Part shown: in pieces, positions 1 to 7,750 of the stretch
How positions within the stretch are numbered: the first letter of the stretch is position 1
How the letters are laid out: each line of letters begins with the position of its first letter
Source of the DNA: Nitrospinota bacterium
GTDB lineage: Bacteria; Nitrospinota; Nitrospinia; Nitrospinales; Nitrospinaceae
Direction: 5' to 3'
DNA: 49,710 bases
Assembly (NCBI GenBank): GCA_029879645.1
Contig: JAOUPX010000009.1
Span: 1 to 49,710 of the forward strand
The notes under the pieces: model-generated
The model's database searches: none
What the model was told of the DNA's origin: nothing
The model's input: only the letters and a program-made list of their open reading frames with translations
Translations under genes and position numbers: made by a program

Positions 1-277
1 CCCAGGAAACCACGACAGAGTTTTCGTAAAAAGCTTTGGAAATAATTGATTCCTTGGGAGAAATGTATTTTGTAATCCGGTGTTGATCTGGACTGTTTTG
101 CCCGGTGACGTAATGGCATATCAGCATTCCTTCGTATAAATCCTCCAGGTAAATACGGACGGAATCGCACCGGTAAATACTTTTCAGATCAGTGGCAAGC
201 AGATGCAGGATTTCAGAAAGATTTTCCTTTCCGAAAGAAGTAAGGAGAGAGCTAAGATTTATAAGAGAGGTTTTCAT
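1..277 (-). CDS. Partial CDS (N-terminal 92 aa; continues past the left edge), GAF-like sensory/regulatory protein
   Basis: Manual reverse-strand translation from the ATG at 277: MKTSLINLSSLLTSFGKENLSEILHLLATDLKSIYRCDSVRIYLEDLYEGMLICHYVTGQ...SVVVSW, open to the edge. AAGGA RBS-like motif just upstream. Pattern resembles a GAF domain N-terminus. Not in the supplied ORF track. Confidence 0.6.
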   Translation of the reverse strand, partial: MKTSLINLSSLLTSFGKENLSEILHLLATDLKSIYRCDSVRIYLEDLYEGMLICHYVTGQNSPDQHRITKYISPKESIISKAFYENSVVVSW

Positions 278-507
278 CTGGTCCTTGTTGAGTAGAAAAT
301 CTACACAATTCTACCTTTTATATATATTTGTGGCAAGTGGTTATAATAATAAAAGGTGTGTCAAAAACGCCGGGACATCAAGGAATAATTTTCCTGATTG
401 TCAAAATATCGGCACCTGTAAAATTCTCTGGATTTATTGGAATTCTATAAATCCAATTATTACAATAACTTATGATTATCCAATTTTACTTTAGAATTCG
501 CTCCTGG

Positions 508-523
508 CGGCATAAGTCTTGCT
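508..523 (+). promoter_or_regulatory. Putative sigma-54 (-24/-12) promoter upstream of flgB
   Basis: CGGCATAAGTCTTGCT: GG (509-510) and GC (521-522) separated by exactly 10 nt, with GGCA and TTGCT core elements, directly upstream of a flagellar gene. Confidence 0.45.
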
Positions 524-546
524 GATAAAAGATATAGGAGCTAATT

Positions 547-972
547 ATGTTGATTGACCGGTTATTATTTGCAGATAAAACACCGTTAGTACTGAAAAAG
601 GCGTTGGATTTTCAATCCGAGCGTCATTTGCTGATTTCAAGTAATATCAGTAATATGGATACGCCGGGGTATCAGGCCAAGGATATTGATTTTAAAGGGG
701 CGTTGAGAACCGCTCTGGGAACTGGTGAAGGCCTTGCCATAAGAACCACCAACCGTCATCATATTGGGCCCAATAGCGAGGATATCAAAGGATTGCAGGC
801 TGAGCCATTTGGTGAGCCGGATGCCGCCAAATCCAATGGCAATAATGTTAATATTGATAAGGAAATGATGAAACTGGCTGAAAATCAGATCGCTTACAAT
901 GCTACAATTCAGATGATAAGTAAGCGCACTTCCACCATCAGGGCGGCCATTACCGAAAATGCACAGGGTTAA
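547..972 (+). CDS. flgB: Flagellar basal-body rod protein FlgB
   Basis: 141 aa, N-terminal rod motif ISSNISNMDTPGYQAKDIDF, C-terminal NQIAYNATIQMISKR; RBS AGGAG. Confidence 0.93.
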   Translation: MLIDRLLFADKTPLVLKKALDFQSERHLLISSNISNMDTPGYQAKDIDFKGALRTALGTGEGLAIRTTNRHHIGPNSEDIKGLQAEPFGEPDAAKSNGNNVNIDKEMMKLAENQIAYNATIQMISKRTSTIRAAITENAQG

Positions 973-1044
973 TTCAGTGGGGATCAAGGAATTGACAATG
1001 TATCCTAATCGCAGTAACTTAGGTACATTGAATGAGCAGGTGTC

Positions 1045-1365
1045 ATGGAAGATATAACTATAAAAACACAATTGAAAACCGCCCTCAATCCGGGATTGTC
1101 CCCTGCCCAGAATCAGGCGGGTCTTGTTCCTGCTGGAAAAGCGGGTCCGTCTTTTGCTGAAACTTTGACCAAATCGATTGAAGAGGTCAATCATCTGCAA
1201 AAAGAAGCGGATCAAGCTATTGAAAAGCTGGCTTCCGGGGAATCTCAGAATATCCATGGAGCCATGCTGGCTGTAAACAAGGCAGACACTGCCTTCCGAA
1301 TGACCATGCAGGTACGTAATAAAATTGTGGAAGCTTACCAGGAAGTTATGCGTATGCAGGTGTAA
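1045..1365 (+). CDS. fliE: Flagellar hook-basal body complex protein FliE
   Basis: 106 aa; SFAETLTKSIEEVN...HGAMLAVNKADTAFRMTMQVRNKIVEAYQEVMRMQV is typical of FliE. Confidence 0.93.
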   Translation: MEDITIKTQLKTALNPGLSPAQNQAGLVPAGKAGPSFAETLTKSIEEVNHLQKEADQAIEKLASGESQNIHGAMLAVNKADTAFRMTMQVRNKIVEAYQEVMRMQV

Positions 1366-1397
1366 TTCCCCCTGTTTCCAAACTAATCATAAAATTT

Positions 1398-1422
1398 CCC
1401 GGATTTTTCCGGGTTTTTTTTT
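1398..1422 (+). terminator. Rho-independent terminator after fliE
   Basis: CCCGGA-TTTT-TCCGGG stem-loop followed by 9 T. Confidence 0.85.
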
Positions 1423-1542
1423 GCCTTCCGCCTGGGCCAATCCAGTTGACATGATTAATCAATTGGAGGATATTAATTCTCAGTAAGCAGGTCAATTACA
1501 ATACTTTTTGATCCGCAAAGTTGGGTCACGGAGGTTAAGAAT

Positions 1543-1947
1543 ATGAAACGCGTTACCATTGGAATTTTATTGTCAGGATTGCTGATATTGCTCGCCTCGA
1601 ATCCATTATGGGCTCAGGCGGGTGGGCATGCCAGTGTCGGCTTGGGGCATGGTGAAGAGGGCTATTTGCATCTTCAGGAAATGATCAAGCATTTTGAATT
1701 CAGTTTGAAAATGGACGATGCCTCACCCGAACTGAAAATGCATGGTGGAGAAGCACTGAAACATGCCCAGGAGGCGCTCAAGCACTATGATGCGGCGCTG
1801 ACCCACGCCTCAGAATCATTGGGCCGTCCGGCGGGAAATCCCATGATGGGCGGATCGGGTGGCGATCACAGCCATGAGGGTTCTGAACATGAACCTGAAG
1901 GTTCTCATGGTGGGCCGGAAATGGAAATGCCAGAGGGTTCCCACTGA
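1543..1947 (+). CDS. Secreted His/Met-rich small metal-binding-like protein (SmbP-like)
   Basis: Signal peptide MKRVTIGILLSGLLILLASNPLWAQA; helical His-rich segments (HAQEALKHYDAALTHASESL) and a HSHEGSEHEPEGSHGG tail. Confidence 0.6.
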   Translation: MKRVTIGILLSGLLILLASNPLWAQAGGHASVGLGHGEEGYLHLQEMIKHFEFSLKMDDASPELKMHGGEALKHAQEALKHYDAALTHASESLGRPAGNPMMGGSGGDHSHEGSEHEPEGSHGGPEMEMPEGSH

Positions 1948-1959
1948 CCGTTTACTGTG

Positions 1960-2985
1960 TCAGGACTCTATTGGCAGTTTGGGGTTATGGCTCCAATCCC
2001 ACCATGAACCATCATAATTCCGGACTTTGAACCCGAGATAACGGAATACAAAAAAGGCCATTGCCGACCGCACCCCTCCGGTGCAGTACACCACGATTTC
2101 CTGGTTAGGGCGTATACCTTTAGAACTTAATATAGAATCCATCGATTTGATCGGCTTCAGGTTTCCGTTCGCTTCGAAAAACTCCCGCCAATCGATATGA
2201 ATGGCCCCCGGGATATGGCCGCCTCTGGAAGAACCATAGGGTGTCGCTCCGTCATATTCGTGTTGTTCTCGATTATCTATGACAACAATGTCATCCGATT
2301 TTAAACGGCGTAATATCCAGTTCTGATCTGCTAGAATATCTTCATTAAATTTGATGTCAGACGCTTTCAGAAGGGCAGGCTTGGGATCGTTTCCAAAACC
2401 TCGCTCAACTGACATTCCTGTTTTTTCCCATTCCTGAAGCCCGCCTTTTAATAAAGCGACCCGTTTGAAACCGTAAAACTCAAACATCCAGAAAAATCGC
2501 CCATCGGTCCGCCATTTATCCTCTGGATCACCATATATAACAATAGCTTTTTGGTAATCGGCACCTAGCACGCGAAGTTTGTGCGCAATGAAATCCTTGT
2601 CCCGATTGATCTGGCCGGGAATACCTCCGGCTCGTATGGTAAATTCTTCCCAGTCGTTCAAATTGATTGCTCCGGGAATATGTCCGGCAAGAAATTTCCA
2701 TGAAGACCGGGCATCAATCAAAACAACCTGACTCCCGGGGAGATTTTGCAGATTTTTGACGGTGATAAGGGGGGCGAAATCGGGGCTTGGAAAAGCCGGT
2801 TGAAGAGGTCCTATTAACCCAAAAAACAGGATAGAAACCCTTAGTAAATGGGCCTTTATTTTCCTTGACAAAATGCGGTTTAGACTTGTACTATCATGCT
2901 TCATTTTTTGACCCCGGGCCTTGAAGTATGTTGTTTTTTTTCGGCAAATAATCCGAAATTTCCCGGTTCCCCACCCACCCAGCAA
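1960..2985 (-). CDS. Exported two-domain rhodanese (sulfurtransferase); true start probably the internal Met MKHDSTSLN
   Basis: Two rhodanese repeats (VLIDARSSWKFLAGHIPGAINL; VVIDNREQHEYDG...GHIPGAIHIDW); active-site loop CTGGVRS in the second domain only. Confidence 0.85.
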   Translation of the reverse strand: MLGGWGTGKFRIICRKKTTYFKARGQKMKHDSTSLNRILSRKIKAHLLRVSILFFGLIGPLQPAFPSPDFAPLITVKNLQNLPGSQVVLIDARSSWKFLAGHIPGAINLNDWEEFTIRAGGIPGQINRDKDFIAHKLRVLGADYQKAIVIYGDPEDKWRTDGRFFWMFEFYGFKRVALLKGGLQEWEKTGMSVERGFGNDPKPALLKASDIKFNEDILADQNWILRRLKSDDIVVIDNREQHEYDGATPYGSSRGGHIPGAIHIDWREFFEANGNLKPIKSMDSILSSKGIRPNQEIVVYCTGGVRSAMAFFVFRYLGFKVRNYDGSWWDWSHNPKLPIES

Positions 2986-3177
2986 GAATTAGAGATTGAT
3001 TGGCAGGGAAAAGCCGGACGCAGTTTTTAAAGCCTTTGTTTATAAGAATATTTTTAAAGGGTCTGGATTCAAAAATCTTTACTTTCCCTGATAATACACG
3101 GGTCCTCCCCGGTATCAGGAAATGATTTGATTAATTTTTGGGCACTATAATTCGCCAAAAGCCCGCTTGGGGAAACT

Positions 3178-4026
3178 ATGACAAACGAACAGGATAAGGA
3201 TAATTCATCTCCGGCAGATCGGTTGGATCAGATTAAACAGGAATCTCAGGAAGATGCAAGCTCCTATTATGCTCAGGGTAAATCGGAAGATGACGCTATG
3301 ACTGAAGAAGATTTCAACAAACCGGTTCCGCCAGTGGACGAAGAAAAAGAAGAAATGAATCTCATGAAAGCTATGGCTTATCTGGGATTTGGTATGGGCG
3401 CCCTTGCAATTATCGTTATTCTGTTTTTCCTCCGCGACCTCAATCATAAGGTTGGAGATGTAGACGCCGCAGTGGGTACTTTGGAAGAAAAATTTGGTCC
3501 GCTTAAAAAAGAGGTGGATGAAAGTCTGGCCAAAGTTAATGCCGATGTTTCTCAGTTAAAAGACCGGTTTGGTAATTACGAACGCCAAGCAGCAGTGACC
3601 GAACTCAAACGCGCACTGGTGGCGATTCAGACAGTTACTGAAAATACAGGCCCAGATGTCAAAGCAAAATCCGGCCAGGTCGTTGCAAGCATTGAAAACC
3701 TATTGAGAGAATTGGGCGCTGAAATACCCGGAACCACATCGGCCTCAGGAGCCGTGGCTCCGATACCCGCGCCCGCCGCAGGTACTCCGGCAACGGAAGA
3801 AAAGCCCTTTGAAATCATCCTGGATCAACCCGCAACCGAGCCTGCCCCAACGGCAGATGCCCATCCTGCGGAAGAGCCGGTTGCTGAACAAGCTCCACCC
3901 GCCGAGGAGGCGCCAGCTGAAGAGGCACCTGCGGAAGAAGCGCCTTCTGCCGAAGAACCCGCGGACGAAGCCGCTGGTGCTGAAGGCGATGGGTCCGATG
4001 ATGAAGAGGATGAAGAGGACGAATAA
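3178..4026 (+). CDS. Hypothetical single-TM protein with coiled-coil segment and acidic Ala/Glu/Pro-rich C-terminus
   Basis: 282 aa; one hydrophobic segment (AYLGFGMGALAIIVILFFL), then coiled coil, then AEEAP repeats and a DDEEDEEDE tail. Confidence 0.7.
   Translation: MTNEQDKDNSSPADRLDQIKQESQEDASSYYAQGKSEDDAMTEEDFNKPVPPVDEEKEEMNLMKAMAYLGFGMGALAIIVILFFLRDLNHKVGDVDAAVGTLEEKFGPLKKEVDESLAKVNADVSQLKDRFGNYERQAAVTELKRALVAIQTVTENTGPDVKAKSGQVVASIENLLRELGAEIPGTTSASGAVAPIPAPAAGTPATEEKPFEIILDQPATEPAPTADAHPAEEPVAEQAPPAEEAPAEEAPAEEAPSAEEPADEAAGAEGDGSDDEEDEEDE
3901..3960 (+). repeat. Imperfect 15-nt tandem repeat encoding about four AEEAP-type units
   Basis: GCCGAGGAGGCGCCA/GCTGAAGAGGCACCT/GCGGAAGAAGCGCCT/TCTGCCGAAGAACCC. 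Confidence 0.7.
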
Positions 4027-4042
4027 TTTCTTTTGAATTCCG

Positions 4043-4080
4043 GGCCTGAGACCTTATAAGGGTCTCAGGCCTTATTTATT
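4043..4080 (+). terminator. Rho-independent terminator
   Basis: Perfect 11-bp stem GGCCTGAGACC...GGTCTCAGGCC followed by TTATTTATT. Confidence 0.85.
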
Positions 4081-4102
4081 TGAACCGCTTTGGAATTCCG
4101 CC

Positions 4103-4417
4103 ATGCCTGTAAAATTTATAGTCATTCTTATTCTAGCTACGTTCATTGCCATATTTGCTGTAAAAAATCTGGAGCCTGTTGAAGTCAGTTTTTACGATGT
4201 TTATTTCAACTCTCATAATGTCCAAATCCCTTTATTTATAGTAATTATGGTTTCTATGGGGTTTGGCTTTTTCCTTGGTTGGTTTGATGGCTGGATTGCA
4301 AAAGTTAAACTGAAAAATCATATCCGCAAGCAGGATAAAACCATCCATTCTCTCAATCAGCAAATAGACCAGTTAAGCAAACCGTCTCTTCCTGAATACA
4401 ATCCTTCTAAGAAGTAA
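4103..4417 (+). CDS. LapA-domain (DUF1049-like) inner-membrane protein
   Basis: Two TM helices with FAVKNLEPVEVSF...GFFLGWFDGW and a C-terminal coiled coil. Confidence 0.7.
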   Translation: MPVKFIVILILATFIAIFAVKNLEPVEVSFYDVYFNSHNVQIPLFIVIMVSMGFGFFLGWFDGWIAKVKLKNHIRKQDKTIHSLNQQIDQLSKPSLPEYNPSKK

Positions 4418-4439
4418 ATTCTTTTTTTCGTCTTTTATT

Positions 4440-5204
4440 ATGTATCCCAAATTGCTTTCACAGCAACAATGCAAGGATTTTGACAGGGACGGGTTTCTTT
4501 TAATCCGAAAGCCTTTTGAGTCCGGTGAAATCAGCCAAATTGTGTCCTGGGTGGATGAGGTTCAGGATTATCCGGAAGTTCCCGGCAAGCACATGATGTA
4601 TTTCGAGAACAGTATTAAGAATCCGGATCGGAGAATTTTACAACGGATGGAAAATGTCTACGAATATCATGATGGGTTTCATAAGCTGTTTGACAGTGAA
4701 AATGTTAAGGGATTGGTATCAGATTTATTCGGTGAACCTTCGGTTTTGTTTAAAGACAAGATTAACTTCAAGCTCCCCGGAGGAAGTGGTTTCGACTGGC
4801 ACCAAGACCAGCAGGCGGGATGGTGGGTTTATGCAAAGATTTTTATTACGGCCCTTATTTGCATTGATCGGGTTACACCTGATAATGGGCCTCTTGAATT
4901 GGCCGCCGGGCATCATAAACAGGGACTCATTGGGAAAGAATGGGAACCGCTAAATGATGAAAACATGAAAGAAATGAGTTTTGAATCCATGATGCTTGAG
5001 CCAGGGGATATGGTGTTTTTCGACTCTTTCGTTCCCCACGGTTCGGGACCTAACCTGACCGACCAGTCCCGGCGCGTTCTCTATATCACCTATAACAAGC
5101 TTTCAGAAGGGGAGCACCGAAAGCAGTATTACGCCGACAAGCGAAAAAACTTCCCCCCCGATTGCGAACGTGATCCGGAAAAAGAATATAAGTTTCGGGT
5201 TTAG
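4440..5204 (+). CDS. Phytanoyl-CoA dioxygenase (PhyH) family protein
   Basis: 254 aa; Fe(II)/2OG-type motif FDWHQDQQAGWW ... FFDSFVPHGSGPN. Confidence 0.8.
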   Translation: MYPKLLSQQQCKDFDRDGFLLIRKPFESGEISQIVSWVDEVQDYPEVPGKHMMYFENSIKNPDRRILQRMENVYEYHDGFHKLFDSENVKGLVSDLFGEPSVLFKDKINFKLPGGSGFDWHQDQQAGWWVYAKIFITALICIDRVTPDNGPLELAAGHHKQGLIGKEWEPLNDENMKEMSFESMMLEPGDMVFFDSFVPHGSGPNLTDQSRRVLYITYNKLSEGEHRKQYYADKRKNFPPDCERDPEKEYKFRV

Positions 5205-6301
5205 TTTCCGGCCCGGGGTTGTTGCTGGGTGACGCAGTGAATAGCTCCCAATCCCCAAATAAAAGTTTCGCAGGGAATTCCTACAATTTCCCGATCCGCA
5301 AAAAATCTTTTTAAGATGTATCTGGCAACATCATCATTGGAGTGATTGTAAGTGGGTAACAGAATTGCCCTATTGCCGATATAGAAATTGGCATAACTTG
5401 CCGGCAATCTTTCTTTATCTCCCTCGATGCGGCCTGGCATGGGAAGCCTGACAATGTTCAGGGGTTTACCGTTGGTATCTCTGTATGACTCAAGGATTTT
5501 CAGATTTTCTTTGAGGCAGGCATGGTTGGGGTCTGATGAATCATCCACCCATGAGCAAAGAACGGTATTGGGGTTAACAAAACGGACCAGATTATCGATA
5601 TGTCCGTCGGTATCGTCACCTTCAATATTTCCCTGGCACCAGATGACATCCTCGACACCCAGATAGTGTCTTAAATAGGATTCCATATCAGTTTTTCCCA
5701 AGGCATTGTTGCGATTGGGATTTAACAGGCATTGTTCGGTTGTAATGCATATGCCCTGGCCATTAACCTCTATAGCCCCGCCTTCCAGAATAATACCGGG
5801 TTCGAAAGCTTCTATTTCTAACAGGTTCGTTATGGTTCGGCTCACCCGGATATCCATATCCCAAGAGTATTTTTCTCCCCATGAATTGAATTTCCAAAGG
5901 TTGGCCGCCACCTCCCGATTTCCGGAAGTGGTTTCACGGACCAGAAAGTTGGGACCATAATCGCGCATCCATGCATCGTTTGTGGGTATGAAATGTATAG
6001 TTATATTTTGAAAGTTTACGGGATTATTCTTAATAAATTTATTTAATTTTAGCGCGGCTGATTCATGATTTACCAGCAGATGGACTTTTTCCCCTTTGGA
6101 AAGAGCATTAATCATCTGTATGTAGACAGCCTCGATTTTAGACATATCCTGCCCCGGCCAGGTTGCAGGATTATGCGGCCAGGACAACCAGGTGGCGGAG
6201 TGAGGTTCCCATTCGGCTGGCATGCGGAAACCGAGATCTGCGGGAGAAGGTTTAGATATCATTCTGGTCAATAAATAAACGGGTAAGATTTTGATAGGCA
6301 T
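5201..6301 (-). CDS. aguA: Agmatine deiminase (start may be the internal MISKPSPADLGF)
   Basis: 366 aa; MPAEWEPHSATWLSWPHN, DAWMRDYGP, GNIEGDDTDGHID, and C-terminal WGLGAIHCVTQQQP catalytic Cys motif. Confidence 0.93.
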   Translation of the reverse strand: MPIKILPVYLLTRMISKPSPADLGFRMPAEWEPHSATWLSWPHNPATWPGQDMSKIEAVYIQMINALSKGEKVHLLVNHESAALKLNKFIKNNPVNFQNITIHFIPTNDAWMRDYGPNFLVRETTSGNREVAANLWKFNSWGEKYSWDMDIRVSRTITNLLEIEAFEPGIILEGGAIEVNGQGICITTEQCLLNPNRNNALGKTDMESYLRHYLGVEDVIWCQGNIEGDDTDGHIDNLVRFVNPNTVLCSWVDDSSDPNHACLKENLKILESYRDTNGKPLNIVRLPMPGRIEGDKERLPASYANFYIGNRAILLPTYNHSNDDVARYILKRFFADREIVGIPCETFIWGLGAIHCVTQQQPRAGN

Positions 6302-7142
6302 CGACCCGGCGGTCGCGGAGAAAAGGCCAGGCCTGACGGGTTTTTTCGATCATACTCAGATCGCAGTCTACCACCAGTATTTCGGGTTCTTTAGATGAAG
6401 CTTCAGCAAGAATCTCTCCGAAGGGATCGCTCACAAAAGAGCCTCCCCAAAAATTGATTTGATCCTCTTGCCCCACACGGTTGACCGCTACGGTAAACAC
6501 CCCGTTTGCAATACTATGAGCTCTCTGTATGGTTTTCCAGGCCTGGGCCTGTTTTGGAGCGACCGATTCATCGAATGATTGGTAACCGATGGCAGTGGGA
6601 TAAAACAGAAACTGGGCGCCTGAAAGCGCCGTCAACCGGGCGGCCTCTGGAAACCACTGATCCCAGCAAATCAGAACCCCCACTTTTCCAAACCGTGTGG
6701 GGATCGTCTTGAATCCTGTGTCGCCTGGCGTAAAATAAAATTTCTCATAAAAACCCGGGTCATCTGGAATATGCATTTTACGGTAGCGACCGGCAATAGA
6801 GCCGTCGGCATCCACGACCACAGCTGTATTGTGATAAATACCCGATGAACGCTTCTCAAATAAGGGGAGGATGAGCACCACTCCCAATTCTGAAGCTAAT
6901 CGAGACATTGAATTCGTTGCCGGGCCGGGAATTTCTTCAGCCAGTTGGAAGTTTGCATGGTCTTCTGTCTTACAGAAATAAGGCGTCTGGAAAAGCTCCT
7001 GAAGGCATATGATTTGCGCTCCTTGGCCGGCCGCCTGACGGATTCCCTGTTCTGTCGATTTTCGGTTGATCTCCGCGTCAGGCCCACAGCCCATTTGGAT
7101 TAAACCTATTCGAACGATTTCCTTGTTGGTATTAGAGTCCAT
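6252..7142 (-). CDS. aguB: N-carbamoylputrescine amidase (nitrilase superfamily)
   Basis: 296 aa; CLQELFQTPYFC, RKMHIPDDPGFYEKFYFTPGD, VLICWDQWFPEAAR; adjacent to aguA. Confidence 0.93.
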   Translation of the reverse strand: MDSNTNKEIVRIGLIQMGCGPDAEINRKSTEQGIRQAAGQGAQIICLQELFQTPYFCKTEDHANFQLAEEIPGPATNSMSRLASELGVVLILPLFEKRSSGIYHNTAVVVDADGSIAGRYRKMHIPDDPGFYEKFYFTPGDTGFKTIPTRFGKVGVLICWDQWFPEAARLTALSGAQFLFYPTAIGYQSFDESVAPKQAQAWKTIQRAHSIANGVFTVAVNRVGQEDQINFWGGSFVSDPFGEILAEASSKEPEILVVDCDLSMIEKTRQAWPFLRDRRVDAYQNLTRLFIDQNDI

Positions 7143-7375
7143 AATTTATTAGAATAAGCGATTCAGAAGCGGTTGAATTGGTTTGGGAGTATATGTGAAC
7201 TTTAGGTCTTCGGCAATCAATATTCCTCTGCTGGAAAGATAGACAGATAGAATTTATCTGATCTTACATTTTATGTTAATATTCAATGAGTTATGACTTC
7301 CCGACCATGGGCGGTTGCCCTGGTTTGGTTCAATATTTTAAAAAAAACTGAATTTTAAAAAGTTGGTACATTTTT

Positions 7376-7750
7376 ATGTGGGTTAAACAAGCTTTTCGGG
7401 ATTATTACAAGCCCAAACTTCGCCGGGAATTAAAGCGTGATCCAACCCAGGAGGAGTGCGATCAGCGGTTTGAGGAAATTTATAAAGAAATTCGCCTTAC
7501 TCTCTTGGCCGGAGTTTATGAAGGGGTTTCTCTGTATTTTTATGAGATTGCTCAGTTTACCCTGGATGAGTTCAATACTTTCAGAGACCGTCCAGAGGAT
7601 TACTTATTCGACCGCTTTGGCGGTGGAAATTTTAAATTGAATTTCTATGAAGGCGACTCCTTCGTGGTGACTGTAAATTTCAAACCGGAGGGAGAGCCTA
7701 AGTGGCATCATCTGCTCCCGGATAAAGCCAAACCTTTTGTGAAGTCTTGA
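7376..7750 (+). CDS. Hypothetical protein (124 aa), overlaps the mfd start by 4 nt
   Basis: Intact ORF with stop/start overlap with mfd; no family recognised. Confidence 0.6.
   Translation: MWVKQAFRDYYKPKLRRELKRDPTQEECDQRFEEIYKEIRLTLLAGVYEGVSLYFYEIAQFTLDEFNTFRDRPEDYLFDRFGGGNFKLNFYEGDSFVVTVNFKPEGEPKWHHLLPDKAKPFVKS

Noticed and set aside
217-231. TGGCAAGCAGATGCA as a sigma-54 promoter
   Set aside because: GG-to-GC spacing is one nt short of the required 10; it is inside the GAF-like CDS.
192-494. + strand 100-aa ORF
   Set aside because: Overlaps the minus-strand GAF-like edge CDS and the flgB promoter region; no RBS or recognisable domain.
637-1257. 206-aa minus-strand ORF
   Set aside because: Antisense shadow of flgB and fliE, which are clearly coding on the + strand.
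3901-3960. Phase-variable microsatellite
   Set aside because: The 15-nt units are imperfect and a multiple of three, so copy changes would not shift the frame.
3809-4036. Basic 75-aa ORF in another frame
   Set aside because: Out-of-frame product of the AEEAP repeat region in the 3178-4026 CDS.
5201-5204. Convergent stop overlap TTAG between PhyH-like gene and aguA
   Set aside because: Compact gene packing; no evidence of function beyond shared stop nucleotides.
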